Positions 15,773-24,053 of a DNA stretch of 56,428 nt are shown here, one piece after another; within the stretch, counting starts at the first letter, position 1, and every line of letters begins with the position of its first letter. Where the stretch lies: contig VFZO01000012.1 in NCBI GenBank assembly GCA_016871155.1, positions 1-56,428 on the forward strand, written 5' to 3'. This stretch comes from Acidobacteriota bacterium. Its GTDB lineage: Bacteria; Acidobacteriota; Terriglobia; Bryobacterales; Bryobacteraceae. The notes under the pieces are model-generated. The model had not been told where the DNA came from. It worked only from the letters and a program-made list of their open reading frames with translations, and made no database searches. The position numbers were made by a program, and so were the translations under genes.

Positions 15773-17821
15773 ATGCTCCGCCAAATACTGGAATCGGCGA
15801 ACATGCCGGCCCGCAGGCCGCGCCTCGGGCCGAACTTTGAGTCCAGCATCCCCGGGGTACACATCGTCGGCGACCTGGCCGGGGCGCCGGTGGTTAAGCT
15901 GGCCATAGAGCAGGGCCACCAGTTGGCCGGATATCTGGCCGGCCAACGTGTGGAGAACGCGGCGGATTTCGATGTCGTCGTCGCGGGCGCCGGCGCCGCC
16001 GGCTTGAACTGCGCGCTAACACTGCGAGAGCGCGGGCTGCGTGTCGTCGTGCTCGAAAAGAACATTCTGGCGAACACGATTCACGAATTCCCGATCGGCA
16101 AAATCGTCTACGACGAACCGGTTTCGCGCGCAACCGCCGGGAGCCTTTGGCTGGAAGAATCGACACGCGAGGAGCTCCTGGAAAAGTGGGGCGAAGCGGC
16201 GCGCGAACTGGAAATCCGGACTGGCGAGGCGATCACGGGGATTGTTCCCGGCCCCGGGTTTCTGACTGTCAAGACGAACCGGGGCACCCTTACGGCTCGC
16301 AAGGTGGTGATCGCGACCGGCCAGCGCGGCGAGGCGCGCCGGCTGGGGGTTCCGGGCGAAGACCGCGCCAACGTGCACAACCGGCTCTATAATCCGGCCC
16401 ACTTTCACGGGGAGCGAATCGTAGTGGTGGGCGGAGGCAACTCCGCTGTGGAGGCGGCTATCGCGCTCTCCGAGGCCGGGAACGAAGTGACGCTCTCTTA
16501 TCGAGGGGCCGAACTGCACCGTCTGTTCAGCGCGAACCGGAAGAAACTGGCCGCCTCTAAAGTGAAGCTGGCGCTGAATAGCAACGTCTCTGAGTTCGGC
16601 GAGGGCCGGTGCCGGCTGAACGGCGAACACATCTCCTGCGACAGGGCGTTCGTACTGATCGGAGCCGATCCACCGGCCGCCTTTCTCAAACAACTGGGCC
16701 TGCGGTTGGAGAACGAGTGGGACTGGCGGCGCTGGCTCTATCTCGCCGTTGTGATGTTTGTCAGCTACACCATCTACGCGGTGAAGGGCGGCGACGGCAA
16801 CGAATTTTGGCCATTTACCGGCTGGGGGCATAAGCTAGTCAGCTTCGGGGGGAAGCCATGGTCGTTTTGGTACACCGTGCTGTATACGGGCGTGATGACG
16901 GTCTTTGGAGTGCAGGCGATGAAGCGGTGGGGTATCGACTACAAAGACAGGTTTCAGATCTGGCGCTATATCAGTTTGATTAGCTTCCAGTGGATCTTCT
17001 TTTTTTTGATCCCGGAATACCTGGTTCAGATTGCCGTGCGGAATCAATGGGTGGGCGAGGCGCTGGCCTCCGATCCGCAGTTCACGAACAATCTTTGGCG
17101 CTCCTACGGATTGATCTATGCGTGGCCGCTGTTTTTCTATACGTTCATCGGGAACCCGCATCAGGTCTGGATCTATTGGGGCCTCATCCTCAGTTTCGGC
17201 ATCATTCCAATCTTCGTCCTGCTCTACGGCAAACGCTACTGCACCTGGATATGCGGATGCGGCGGTTTGGCGGAGACCCTTGGCGACCGGTGGCGCCATT
17301 TAGCGCCGAAAGGTCCCACGGCGGCCAAATGGGAACGCATGAACCTGGCCGTGCTGGCCGCCGCGGTGATAGTGACCGTTCTGCTGTTGGGCGCGGACGT
17401 CTACAAGGTCCTGTCCAAACCCGCGCAAACCGGTTTGGAATACTACCACCTCTTCGCGGATGTCTGGCTGGTGGGAATCCTCCCGGTGGGGCTGTATCCG
17501 TTCCTTGGAGGCAAAGTGTGGTGCCGCTACTGGTGCCCGCTTGCCAAGATGATGGAGATCTTTTCCGCCTGGTTCACCCGCATGCGCTGGAGCCGGTTCG
17601 CGATCACGGCGAACGACAAATGCATCGCTTGCGGAGAATGCACCCGCAACTGCCAGGTGGGAATCGACGTAATGCGCTTCGCCATGCTGCAGCAGGAGCT
17701 GAACAACGCGAATAGCTCGTGCATCGGGTGCGGAATCTGCGTCACGGTTTGCCCGATGAAGGTTCTGCGTTTCGAAGACACCTCGAAACGGGAGCTGGTA
17801 CAAATCGCCGGGGCCCGCTAG
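15773..17821 (+). CDS. Fusion of TrxR-like flavoprotein and NapH-like membrane polyferredoxin
   Basis: 682 residues from the ATG at 15773. Residues 20-50 carry a motif (GVHIVGDLAGAPVVKLAIEQ) that normally ends the FAD domain of thioredoxin-reductase-like enzymes. After it come the FAD Rossmann motif VVVAGAGAAGLNCALTL, an NAD(P)H motif VVVGGGNSAVEAAIAL, and four to six membrane helices. Next are the NapH/NosR-like YCTWICGCGGLAETLG and WCRYWCPLAKMMEIF, and two ferredoxin clusters CIACGECTRNC and CIGCGICVTVCP. This implies electron transfer from NAD(P)H through flavin to a membrane 4Fe-4S relay; partner and direction are unknown. The stop codon overlaps the stop of the convergent BON gene (CTAG at 17818-17821). 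Confidence 0.88.
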   Translation: MLRQILESANMPARRPRLGPNFESSIPGVHIVGDLAGAPVVKLAIEQGHQLAGYLAGQRVENAADFDVVVAGAGAAGLNCALTLRERGLRVVVLEKNILANTIHEFPIGKIVYDEPVSRATAGSLWLEESTREELLEKWGEAARELEIRTGEAITGIVPGPGFLTVKTNRGTLTARKVVIATGQRGEARRLGVPGEDRANVHNRLYNPAHFHGERIVVVGGGNSAVEAAIALSEAGNEVTLSYRGAELHRLFSANRKKLAASKVKLALNSNVSEFGEGRCRLNGEHISCDRAFVLIGADPPAAFLKQLGLRLENEWDWRRWLYLAVVMFVSYTIYAVKGGDGNEFWPFTGWGHKLVSFGGKPWSFWYTVLYTGVMTVFGVQAMKRWGIDYKDRFQIWRYISLISFQWIFFFLIPEYLVQIAVRNQWVGEALASDPQFTNNLWRSYGLIYAWPLFFYTFIGNPHQVWIYWGLILSFGIIPIFVLLYGKRYCTWICGCGGLAETLGDRWRHLAPKGPTAAKWERMNLAVLAAAVIVTVLLLGADVYKVLSKPAQTGLEYYHLFADVWLVGILPVGLYPFLGGKVWCRYWCPLAKMMEIFSAWFTRMRWSRFAITANDKCIACGECTRNCQVGIDVMRFAMLQQELNNANSSCIGCGICVTVCPMKVLRFEDTSKRELVQIAGAR

Positions 17822-18099
17822 TTCCCGGTGGGCGAAACCCGTAACTCGTTGACTACTTTGGTTACACCCTTCACCTTCATAGCCACCTTCTCGGCCTTAG
17901 CCTTCCCCTTGCCGGTGCGCACGATGCCGCGAATGGTCACAACGCCGTCCTTCACGGTGACATCCAGCGCCCCGCCTTTTACGTCCGGATCGCCCGCCAG
18001 ACGCAGCCGGACTTTGTCGTAGATATCGTCGTCCTGCTTCTGGTCCGCTAGCAACACGGCCGCGCCACTCAGCGTCAGAAATGCAACTCTTCTATTCAT
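17818..18099 (-). CDS. Exported BON-domain protein
   Basis: 93 residues: a signal peptide (MNRRVAFLTLSGAAVLLAD), then one BON domain with DIYDKVRLRLAGDPDVKGG, the strand DVTVKDGVVTIRGIV, and VKGVTKVVNELRV. BON domains bind phospholipid or protein surfaces in the periplasm or outer membrane (OsmY-like). The start overlaps the era stop (ATGAATAG), so it is translated as the last gene of the phoH-ybeY-corC-era operon. An alternative start 12 bases upstream gives MERAMNRR. Confidence 0.88.
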   Translation of the reverse strand: MNRRVAFLTLSGAAVLLADQKQDDDIYDKVRLRLAGDPDVKGGALDVTVKDGVVTIRGIVRTGKGKAKAEKVAMKVKGVTKVVNELRVSPTGN

Positions 18100-19018
18100 C
18101 GCTCGCTCCACCTACCATTGTGCGCCAATCGAGCTCGTTGAGAAACTCCGGCTGACTCCGCCAATCGGGCTTCACCTTCACGAACAGCTCCAAGTGAATC
18201 TTCTTCGCGAAAAAAGTTTCCAGTTCTTTCCTGGCGCTAATTCCAATTTTCTTGATCATAGCGCCGCCGGCGCCCACGATAATGGACTTTTGGCCGGCCC
18301 GCTCCACGAAAATCGTCGCCATGATTCGCGTGAGTCCCGGCGTCTCTTCCCACTTGTCCACCAGGACCGCCACAGAATGCGGAACCTCCTGCCGCGCCAG
18401 AATCAGGATCTTCTCTCGGATCATCTCCGCGGCCAGATAGCGCGAGGGCACCTCCGTCAAATGGTCTTCGGGATAGATAGCCGGGCCGGCCGGCAGCCGT
18501 TCGATGATTGCGTCGCGCAGCACCTCCAGGCCTTCCCCCTTGCGGGCCGATACCGGAATGTATGCGGCAAACTCATGGAGCGCCCGGTAGGAATCGATAA
18601 CCGCCAGGAGCTTTTCCTTGTTCTTCACCGCGTCCACTTTGTTCAACACCAGCAGAGCGGGCACCGGGGTCTTTTTCACAAGATCGACAGCCTGTGTCTC
18701 GGCGGCCGGTAGTGGCAGCGGCTTGGTCGCGTCGCAAACGTAGACCAGCACGTCGATGGATTCCAGCGCCGACCGCACGGCTCGCATCATTCGCTGATTG
18801 AAGACGTTGTCGGATTTGTGAATGCCGGGTGTGTCGACAAAGACGATCTGCGCGGCAGGCCCCGTCCATACGCCGTTAAGCGAAGTTCGCGTCGTCTGCG
18901 CCTTGGCGGTGACAATTGCGATTTTCTCGCCCACCAGGGCGTTCAACAACGTCGACTTTCCGGCGTTGGGCAGTCCGATAATGGACGCGCTGCCGGCTCG
19001 AAACTTCCTTTTAGCCAT
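18092..19018 (-). CDS. era: GTPase Era
   Basis: 308 residues. GTP-binding motifs are complete: G1 GLPNAGKS, the TTRTSL switch region, G3 DTPGIH, G4 NKVD and G5 SARKGEG. The C-terminal KH RNA-binding domain contains VGAGGAMIKKIG and LELFVKVKPDWR. Era binds the 3' end of 16S rRNA and supports 30S assembly. The ATG at 19018 was chosen because it starts MAKRKFRAGSASIIGLPNAG and overlaps the stop of the CorC-like gene (ATGGCTAA); longer upstream codons only add unrelated sequence. Its place beside ybeY and phoH is the conserved bacterial order. Confidence 0.96.
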   Translation of the reverse strand: MAKRKFRAGSASIIGLPNAGKSTLLNALVGEKIAIVTAKAQTTRTSLNGVWTGPAAQIVFVDTPGIHKSDNVFNQRMMRAVRSALESIDVLVYVCDATKPLPLPAAETQAVDLVKKTPVPALLVLNKVDAVKNKEKLLAVIDSYRALHEFAAYIPVSARKGEGLEVLRDAIIERLPAGPAIYPEDHLTEVPSRYLAAEMIREKILILARQEVPHSVAVLVDKWEETPGLTRIMATIFVERAGQKSIIVGAGGAMIKKIGISARKELETFFAKKIHLELFVKVKPDWRSQPEFLNELDWRTMVGGASDE

Positions 19019-20282
19019 TGGCCTTCTTTTCTTCGGTCTCCTCGGCCGGCGCTGGTGCCGCGCGCATGACGCGGACACGATCCACGCGGCGGTCGTTGGC
19101 CGCGATGACTTCCAACCGGATGCCGTCGCGCACGACGCTTTCGCCGGCGCGCGGCACACGTCCCAGCCACTCCGCCGCCAAACCGCCAACGGTTGTGGAT
19201 TCTACTTCGTCGTCGGGGCGGAAGTCCACGAGTTCGGTCAGGTGGTCGAGATCGAAACTCCCGGATACCAGCCAGCACCCGTCGCCGTCGGGTACGACAT
19301 CGGCCACCGGCTCATGCTCATCGCGAATTTCGCCGAAGATTTCCTCGACAAGATCTTCCATCGTCGCCAGGCCCGCCGTGTTGCCATACTCGTCCACGAC
19401 CACGGCCATGTGGGCGCCGTCCCTTTGCATCTCGCGAAGCAGGCTGGTGACCTTCTTTTGCTCCGGCACGATGCGAATGGGCCGCATCAACTCCCAAACC
19501 TTGCGGTTCTTTTCGTCGGCGTTACGCTCAAACATGTCGCGAACGTGGACGAAGCCCACGACGTTGTCGATGGACTCATCGTAGACAGGGATTCGCGAAT
19601 ACTGCTCGTTGATGACGAGTTGGCGCAGATCGCCGAACGACCGGTTTCGTTCAATGGCCACGATGCGCGGCCGCGGAGTCATCACCGCGTGGACCGTTTT
19701 GTCGCCGAACTCGACGACGGACTGAATCAGCTTCCGGTCCTCTTCTTCGATCAGCCCCTCTTCCTTGCCCGCCGTGATCAGCGCCTCCACCGATTCGCCG
19801 TTCGCTTCCTCCGCGCCGTTTTTCAACTCCGATAGCGACTGGAAAAACTTCAATGTGACGACGACGGGGGAGATCACCCACTTCATCGCGACAAAGACCG
19901 GCAGAAACGCGAACAGCCACCGGCCGCTGGTATGCCGGTATAGAATCTGCGGAAAGATGTGCGCGAACACCGTGCACAGGCCCCACGCCAGCACGGCGGC
20001 TTCCGCGATGGCATACCAGAATCGCTCCCGTCCGCTGCCGAGCAGTGCCAGGGCGAAGATGCCCATCAGCGCGATCAACGCGTGTTTCATCAGGGAATAG
20101 GTCAGCGAGCCCCGCTCGATCTTCATGCCGAGGCGCGCTTCGATGTTTTCCTTGAAGTAGTCGAGCGCTTCACACTCGCGCGCGCGCAAGCGCAGCGATT
20201 CCAGGTACAGCAACTGCGCCACTGCCGAGAGTGTTAGCAGGCAGGAGAAGACGGCCAGCGTAATGAAAAACGCGACACTCAC
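19011..20282 (-). CDS. CorC/HlyC-family protein with DUF21-like membrane part, CBS pair and transporter-associated domain
   Basis: 423 residues, GTG start at 20282 overlapping the ybeY stop. About four membrane helices occupy residues 1-140 (CNNM/DUF21-like). They are followed by the connecting helix GKEEGLIEEEDRKLIQSV, a CBS pair (VMTPRPRIVAIER; HMAVVVDEYGNTAGLATMEDLVEEIFGEI), and a CorC_HlyC domain ending near VRVMRA. Relatives act in divalent-cation (Mg/Co) efflux or tolerance. In many bacteria this protein is encoded between ybeY and era, as here. The last 15 residues are charged and of low complexity. Confidence 0.93.
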   Translation of the reverse strand: MSVAFFITLAVFSCLLTLSAVAQLLYLESLRLRARECEALDYFKENIEARLGMKIERGSLTYSLMKHALIALMGIFALALLGSGRERFWYAIAEAAVLAWGLCTVFAHIFPQILYRHTSGRWLFAFLPVFVAMKWVISPVVVTLKFFQSLSELKNGAEEANGESVEALITAGKEEGLIEEEDRKLIQSVVEFGDKTVHAVMTPRPRIVAIERNRSFGDLRQLVINEQYSRIPVYDESIDNVVGFVHVRDMFERNADEKNRKVWELMRPIRIVPEQKKVTSLLREMQRDGAHMAVVVDEYGNTAGLATMEDLVEEIFGEIRDEHEPVADVVPDGDGCWLVSGSFDLDHLTELVDFRPDDEVESTTVGGLAAEWLGRVPRAGESVVRDGIRLEVIAANDRRVDRVRVMRAAPAPAEETEEKKANG

Positions 20283-20719
20283 GCGCGAGCCCTCTCAATC
20301 AGGCCGGCCGGCAGCCCCAGCTCCAGCCGCCACTTCTTTTCCAACCGCTTCATCGCACCGCGGTCGGACTCATGATCGTGTCCCTGCAAGTGCAGCAACC
20401 CATGCAACATCAAAATTTCGATCTCCGTTTCCACGCTGTGTCCAAATCCGCCGGCCTGCTCCGCCGCGCGCTGCGCGGAGATGGCCATTTCGCCCAGCGA
20501 CCCGTCGGCGGCCGGGAACGAGAGCACATCGGTGGCGTAGTCGTTGCCGAGGAAGTCGTTGTTGAACTTCCGTAGAGCGGCGTCGTTGGTGATCAGGCAG
20601 GTCACCGGTCTGCCGGGGCTCACACGCCGTGTGAGCGAAGTGAGGAAGGCGCGCAGGCGTTTCCGGTCCAGACCTCGCGGCGCGCGTTCGAATAACAAAG
20701 TACTGCCTTCTGGCGACAT
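20279..20719 (-). CDS. ybeY: Endoribonuclease YbeY (rRNA maturation factor)
   Basis: 146 residues. The zinc-binding signature HGLLHLQGHDHE (H-x3-H-x5-H) and NDFLGNDYATDVLSFPA are the hallmarks of the family, which acts in 16S rRNA 3'-end processing and ribosome quality control. I chose the ATG at 20719, preceded by GGAG, rather than a TTG three codons earlier. It sits between phoH (9 bases) and the CorC-like gene (4-base overlap) in the conserved operon. Confidence 0.95.
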   Translation of the reverse strand: MSPEGSTLLFERAPRGLDRKRLRAFLTSLTRRVSPGRPVTCLITNDAALRKFNNDFLGNDYATDVLSFPAADGSLGEMAISAQRAAEQAGGFGHSVETEIEILMLHGLLHLQGHDHESDRGAMKRLEKKWRLELGLPAGLIERARA

Positions 20720-20728
20720 AGGCTCCAA

Positions 20729-21766
20729 TTAGGCGTTAACGGTGGGCGGAGGCGCCTGGGGCTCGTTGGCCACCGCGTCCGCCATGGCCTCATTGAGGCG
20801 AAGCGTCAACTGGCGATTGGTGCCGTTGTCGCCCCACTTTTCGTAGGCCTTGATAATGCGTTGCACAAGGTTATGGCGCACCACGTCCATGTCGTCGAAA
20901 TGGACGAAGCTGATGCCTTCCGTACCCCGCAGAACTTCGATCGCTTCCAGCAGCCCGCTGCGCCGCGCGTTGGGCAGGTCGATTTGCGTTACGTCGCCCG
21001 TTACGACGGTCTTCGAATTGAAGCCTTGGCGCGTCAACACCATTTTCATCTGCTCGGGCGTGGTGTTCTGCGCTTCGTCCAGAATGATGAAGCTGTCGTT
21101 CAGCGTGCGCCCGCGCATGAACGCGATCGGCGCGACTTCAATCACTTTCCGTTCGATCAGCTTTTCCACTTTTTCCGCTTCGAGCATATCGAAAAGCGCG
21201 TCATAGAGGGGCCGCAGGTACGGGTCGATCTTTTCCTGCAGGGTTCCGGGAAGAAATCCGAGCTTCTCGCCCGCTTCAACGGCCGGCCGCGTGAGGATAA
21301 TTCGCGATACGCGTTTCGACATGAGCGCGGAGATCGCCATCGCCACCGCCAGGTAGGTCTTGCCCGTGCCCGCCGGGCCCACGCCAAACACCAGATCGTT
21401 GCGCTCAATGGCTTCCAGATACCGTCTCTGATTGATCGTCTTCGGCGTCAGCACTTTTTTGCCAAAGCTCCGCTGCCGCCCGCTGGCCACCAACGCGCGC
21501 AGCGTAACGTCGCCGTCCCCGCTGACGATGCGCAGGAAATTGTGCATGTCTCCGCTGGAAATCACCACGCCCTCGCGGACCAACTCCGCGTAGTCGGAGA
21601 GTATCCGGCCGCATCGCTCCACGCCCTCGGGAACGCCTTCCACTTCCACGGCGCTATTGGCCAGGCGCGTGCGCACCGCCAGAGCGGCCTCCAACAGGCG
21701 GATGTTCTCGTCGCGGGTTCCGTACAGGGCCTCTATGCCCTGTGGCATAGGCACGCTTAGTCGCAT
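20729..21766 (-). CDS. PhoH-family ATPase
   Basis: 345 residues, P-loop ATPase of the PhoH/YbeZ type. An N-terminal KH-like part (ALYGTRDENIRLLEAAL) is followed by Walker A GPAGTGKTYLA, the LTRPAVEAGEKLGFLPG motif and Walker B SFIILDEAQNTTPEQMKM, then VVTGDVTQIDLP. YbeZ works with YbeY in rRNA handling, and this order supports that role. It is the first gene of the operon; its upstream region (21767-21839) is shared with the divergent small gene at 21840. Confidence 0.94.
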   Translation of the reverse strand: MRLSVPMPQGIEALYGTRDENIRLLEAALAVRTRLANSAVEVEGVPEGVERCGRILSDYAELVREGVVISSGDMHNFLRIVSGDGDVTLRALVASGRQRSFGKKVLTPKTINQRRYLEAIERNDLVFGVGPAGTGKTYLAVAMAISALMSKRVSRIILTRPAVEAGEKLGFLPGTLQEKIDPYLRPLYDALFDMLEAEKVEKLIERKVIEVAPIAFMRGRTLNDSFIILDEAQNTTPEQMKMVLTRQGFNSKTVVTGDVTQIDLPNARRSGLLEAIEVLRGTEGISFVHFDDMDVVRHNLVQRIIKAYEKWGDNGTNRQLTLRLNEAMADAVANEPQAPPPTVNA

Positions 21767-21799
21767 TGGTTACGGCGTGCAAAGGAACAATACTGCATC

Positions 21800-21828
21800 T
21801 TGAATTAGTATACCAACGGGCGCATACT
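21800..21828 (+). promoter_or_regulatory. Possible sigma-70-type promoter for the Cys-rich peptide genes
   Basis: TTGAAT (21800-21805) and CATACT (21823-21828) are 17 bases apart, matching the -35/-10 layout with two or so mismatches each. The ATG at 21840 follows 12 bases later, so the leader would be very short. Confidence 0.35.
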
Positions 21829-21839
21829 GGTACCGGTCC

Positions 21840-22157
21840 ATGAGGCACAAAGCGATATCGCTTCTGTTAACTCTTCTGCTCCTCGGCTTGTTCGACGGCG
21901 CCTTCGCCCTCGCCTGCCCGGCGAAGTCGCACTGCAAGAGCAAGGCGGTCCACTGCCCCTTTAAGCCCGCCATCGACAACTGCCAATTCTTTGACGGCGA
22001 CAAGAGCCCGCTGGAGCTGAGCGCCAGAACTCTTTTGGCTCTGCCGCCCTCCGTCGTTTTTGTCCCGCCTTCGTTTGCCGCTCATTCCGTTCTCGATACA
22101 CCGGATTGGCATCACGCGAGCGGCCTGCATCTCCGGCTGCGTGTTCTTCGGATCTAG
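21840..22157 (+). CDS. Small exported cysteine-containing protein
   Basis: 105 residues. A signal peptide (ISLLLTLLLLGLFDGAFA) is followed by a short region with four cysteines (LACPAKSHCKSKAVHCPF and DNC). Hydrophobic and proline-rich segments (LPPSVVFVPPSF) come next, then a His/Arg-rich end. I do not recognise the family. The Cys/His content suggests metal binding or disulfides (inference). A short promoter-like pair lies upstream, and a second Cys-rich peptide gene follows on the same strand 51 bases later, so the two may form a unit. Confidence 0.65.
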   Translation: MRHKAISLLLTLLLLGLFDGAFALACPAKSHCKSKAVHCPFKPAIDNCQFFDGDKSPLELSARTLLALPPSVVFVPPSFAAHSVLDTPDWHHASGLHLRLRVLRI

Positions 22158-22208
22158 AAACAACGGGTTGTTTCCGAATTCCAGACCAAACACGAAAGGA
22201 GAACTGTT

Positions 22209-22331
22209 ATGAGCATCCTTGCAAAAGCATTGATGTCGCTCGGACTGTTCGCAATCGGCGCCTGGGCAGTGGAAAGCTGCTGCGGGCTGGGTTGCTGCGA
22301 CGGACTGGGCTGCTGCCGTAAGGCAAGCTAA
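22209..22331 (+). CDS. 40-residue cysteine-rich exported peptide
   Basis: A very short gene with an excellent ribosome-binding site (AGGAG, 7 bases before ATG). The product opens with a hydrophobic leader, MSILAKALMSLGLFAIGAWA. Its mature tail has six cysteines in three CC pairs spaced by Gly-Leu-Gly and Asp-Gly-Leu-Gly (SCCGLGCCDGLGCCRK). An inverted repeat at 22341-22364 follows the stop. The pattern suggests a metal-binding or disulfide-linked exported peptide; it might also be a lipoprotein-like or pheromone-like product. I know no described family. Confidence 0.7.
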   Translation: MSILAKALMSLGLFAIGAWAVESCCGLGCCDGLGCCRKAS

Positions 22332-22340
22332 CCGCCAGGC

Positions 22341-22364
22341 AGGGGCGGCTCTCGGGCCGCCCCT
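22341..22364. terminator. Bidirectional hairpin between convergent genes
   Basis: A perfect 9-bp GC-rich stem (22341-22349 with 22356-22364) with a 6-base loop, placed between the 22331 stop and the convergent 22363 stop. No long T tract follows on either side, so efficiency is uncertain. Confidence 0.5.
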
Positions 22365-22743
22365 ACTTCTGTGTGTGCACGGAGTACTGCGCTTGCGGCT
22401 CGTTCAACTTGATCTCGATCGTCTTCTCTTCCTCGGCCACGTCGAAGATCTGGCCGAAGGTCTGCTGGTTCTTGGCGATGATCTGGATCTGAATCTTCCC
22501 TTGCGGAATCGGCGGAATCGAGGCCACGCCATCCTGATTCGTCCGGAGCTGATAGGACGTGTTGATCTTCTTGCCGAGCTTGATCACCGAGCGGCCTTCC
22601 ACGAAACGCACGATCACGCTGGCGCGGTCCACTGGTTTGTCGTTGACCGCCTTTCGAACCTCGATGCGAAGCCTCGTCATCGGCGGGTCGGCCAACAGGA
22701 ATCCAGCGGACAAGCAAGTGAGGAACACGGCGCGCAACAGCAT
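22363..22743 (-). CDS. Secreted protein with carboxypeptidase-regulatory-like beta-sandwich
   Basis: 126 residues. The signal peptide MLLRAVFLTCLSAGFLLAD is followed by one Ig-like/transthyretin-like domain: PVDRASVIVRFVEGRS, then LRTNQDGVASIPPIPQGKIQI, typical of carboxypeptidase-regulatory-like (CarbopepD_reg) folds. Such domains are common in exported acidobacterial proteins and act as structural or binding modules. It lies 5 bases downstream of hpnE on the same strand and may be cotranscribed, though no functional link to hopanoids is evident. Confidence 0.75.
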   Translation of the reverse strand: MLLRAVFLTCLSAGFLLADPPMTRLRIEVRKAVNDKPVDRASVIVRFVEGRSVIKLGKKINTSYQLRTNQDGVASIPPIPQGKIQIQIIAKNQQTFGQIFDVAEEEKTIEIKLNEPQAQYSVHTQK

Positions 22744-22748
22744 AGCCT

Positions 22749-24053
22749 TTATTTTATGTCGGGAAGCAGGAAGCGCGTGGGCCGCCCCAACGTTGCCGAT
22801 GCAAACTCCGCCGCTTTATAGCCGCTGCGGACTGCGCCCTCCATCGTTGCGGGCCATCCCGAATCGGTCCAGTCGCCAGCCAGAAAGAGATTTTCGTACC
22901 GGGTCCTTGCCTCCGGCCGGTGCTTCGCGAGACCAGGCAGCGCCGAGTATGTCGCACGCGCTTCCTTCACGACGTGCGCTTTTTCCAGCTTCGCCTCGCC
23001 GGCGCGCGGAAGAAATTCGGCGAGCTCTTTCACGGCGAGGTCGATCACCGCTTGGCGCGGCATTTCCAGCAACGGCGCGGAGGCGCTAATCACCACTTGC
23101 AGGTACCGGCCTCTTTCCTTGTTGAAGAACCACTGAATCGTCCGGTCCAGCAGCGTTGCGTTTTCCATCTCCGTCACGGCGCGATCAAACCACAGATGCA
23201 CGCCAGTAATCGAGGAGTGGGTGAATGCGCTCGTGTCGAGGTCCGGCAACAGCGCACCCGCCTTCTCAAACGGCACGGCCGAGATAAAGACCCTTCCGGC
23301 CACCGGCTCGCCGCCGGACATCGCGGCATCGACACGGCCACCGCCGAATCGGAGCGATTCCACCGGAGTGCGGGGGCGCAGCGAAACTTCGGGCATGGCG
23401 GACCACGCCGGCGAGCCGTACAACTCGCCAAGCGGAACGTTCGGAACGCCCATCTCATAGGAGTCGCGCGCGGCCATGAATCCGAGCCGGAACACCTGAA
23501 AACCATGGCAAGCCGCCATGCGGTCCAACTCTTCGTTGATGGCGCTCACCAGAACCTGCCGCCAGAAGCGCTCGATGGCGTTCGGCGTCTGCCCATGCGC
23601 GCGAAGCCAATCGAGCATCGAGATGTCATCGAGGTCCTTCCGGCCGGATTCCATCAAGATCGCCACGAACGCCCGGGCGATGGCTACCTTATCCGCCAAC
23701 GTGAGGAACGGTAGTCGTAGGAAACATTCGGTGAAATGCAGCGGCGCCGGCAACACTCCGCGCTTGAAGATCGAAACCCGTCCGCCTGGCTCCAGGAATG
23801 GAATCTCTGAATAGAACTTCACCTTCGAATCGACATCAAGCCGCCGGTAAAAATCGAGCAGATTGACGCAGCAGCGCAAAAGCACGTGCTGGCAGTTGTC
23901 GATGACCTCGCCATTCGGGAGCCCGTAGGAGGTGGCCCTGCCTCCGAAGAACGGCCTCGCCTCCAGCAACTCTACGCGAAAACCGGCGCCTCCCAGTGCA
24001 GCCGCGGCGGAAAGCCCGGCCAGTCCCCCGCCAATAACGACGACGTCTGTCAT
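22749..24053 (-). CDS. hpnE: Hydroxysqualene dehydroxylase
   Basis: 434 residues from ATG 24053. An FAD-dependent amine-oxidase-like fold opens with VVVIGGGLAGLSAAAALG and EARPFFGGRATSY and ends with NLFLAGDWTDSGWPATMEGAVRSG. The internal DNCQHVLLRCCVNLLDF and MLDWLRAHGQT segments are typical of HpnE, which reduces hydroxysqualene to squalene in the HpnCDE route to hopanoids. Related carotenoid desaturases share the fold but lack that central region. hpnC and hpnD are not in this window. The ATG overlaps the stop of a 38-residue membrane peptide by one base (TGATG), so it is translationally coupled. Confidence 0.9.
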   Translation of the reverse strand: MTDVVVIGGGLAGLSAAAALGGAGFRVELLEARPFFGGRATSYGLPNGEVIDNCQHVLLRCCVNLLDFYRRLDVDSKVKFYSEIPFLEPGGRVSIFKRGVLPAPLHFTECFLRLPFLTLADKVAIARAFVAILMESGRKDLDDISMLDWLRAHGQTPNAIERFWRQVLVSAINEELDRMAACHGFQVFRLGFMAARDSYEMGVPNVPLGELYGSPAWSAMPEVSLRPRTPVESLRFGGGRVDAAMSGGEPVAGRVFISAVPFEKAGALLPDLDTSAFTHSSITGVHLWFDRAVTEMENATLLDRTIQWFFNKERGRYLQVVISASAPLLEMPRQAVIDLAVKELAEFLPRAGEAKLEKAHVVKEARATYSALPGLAKHRPEARTRYENLFLAGDWTDSGWPATMEGAVRSGYKAAEFASATLGRPTRFLLPDIK

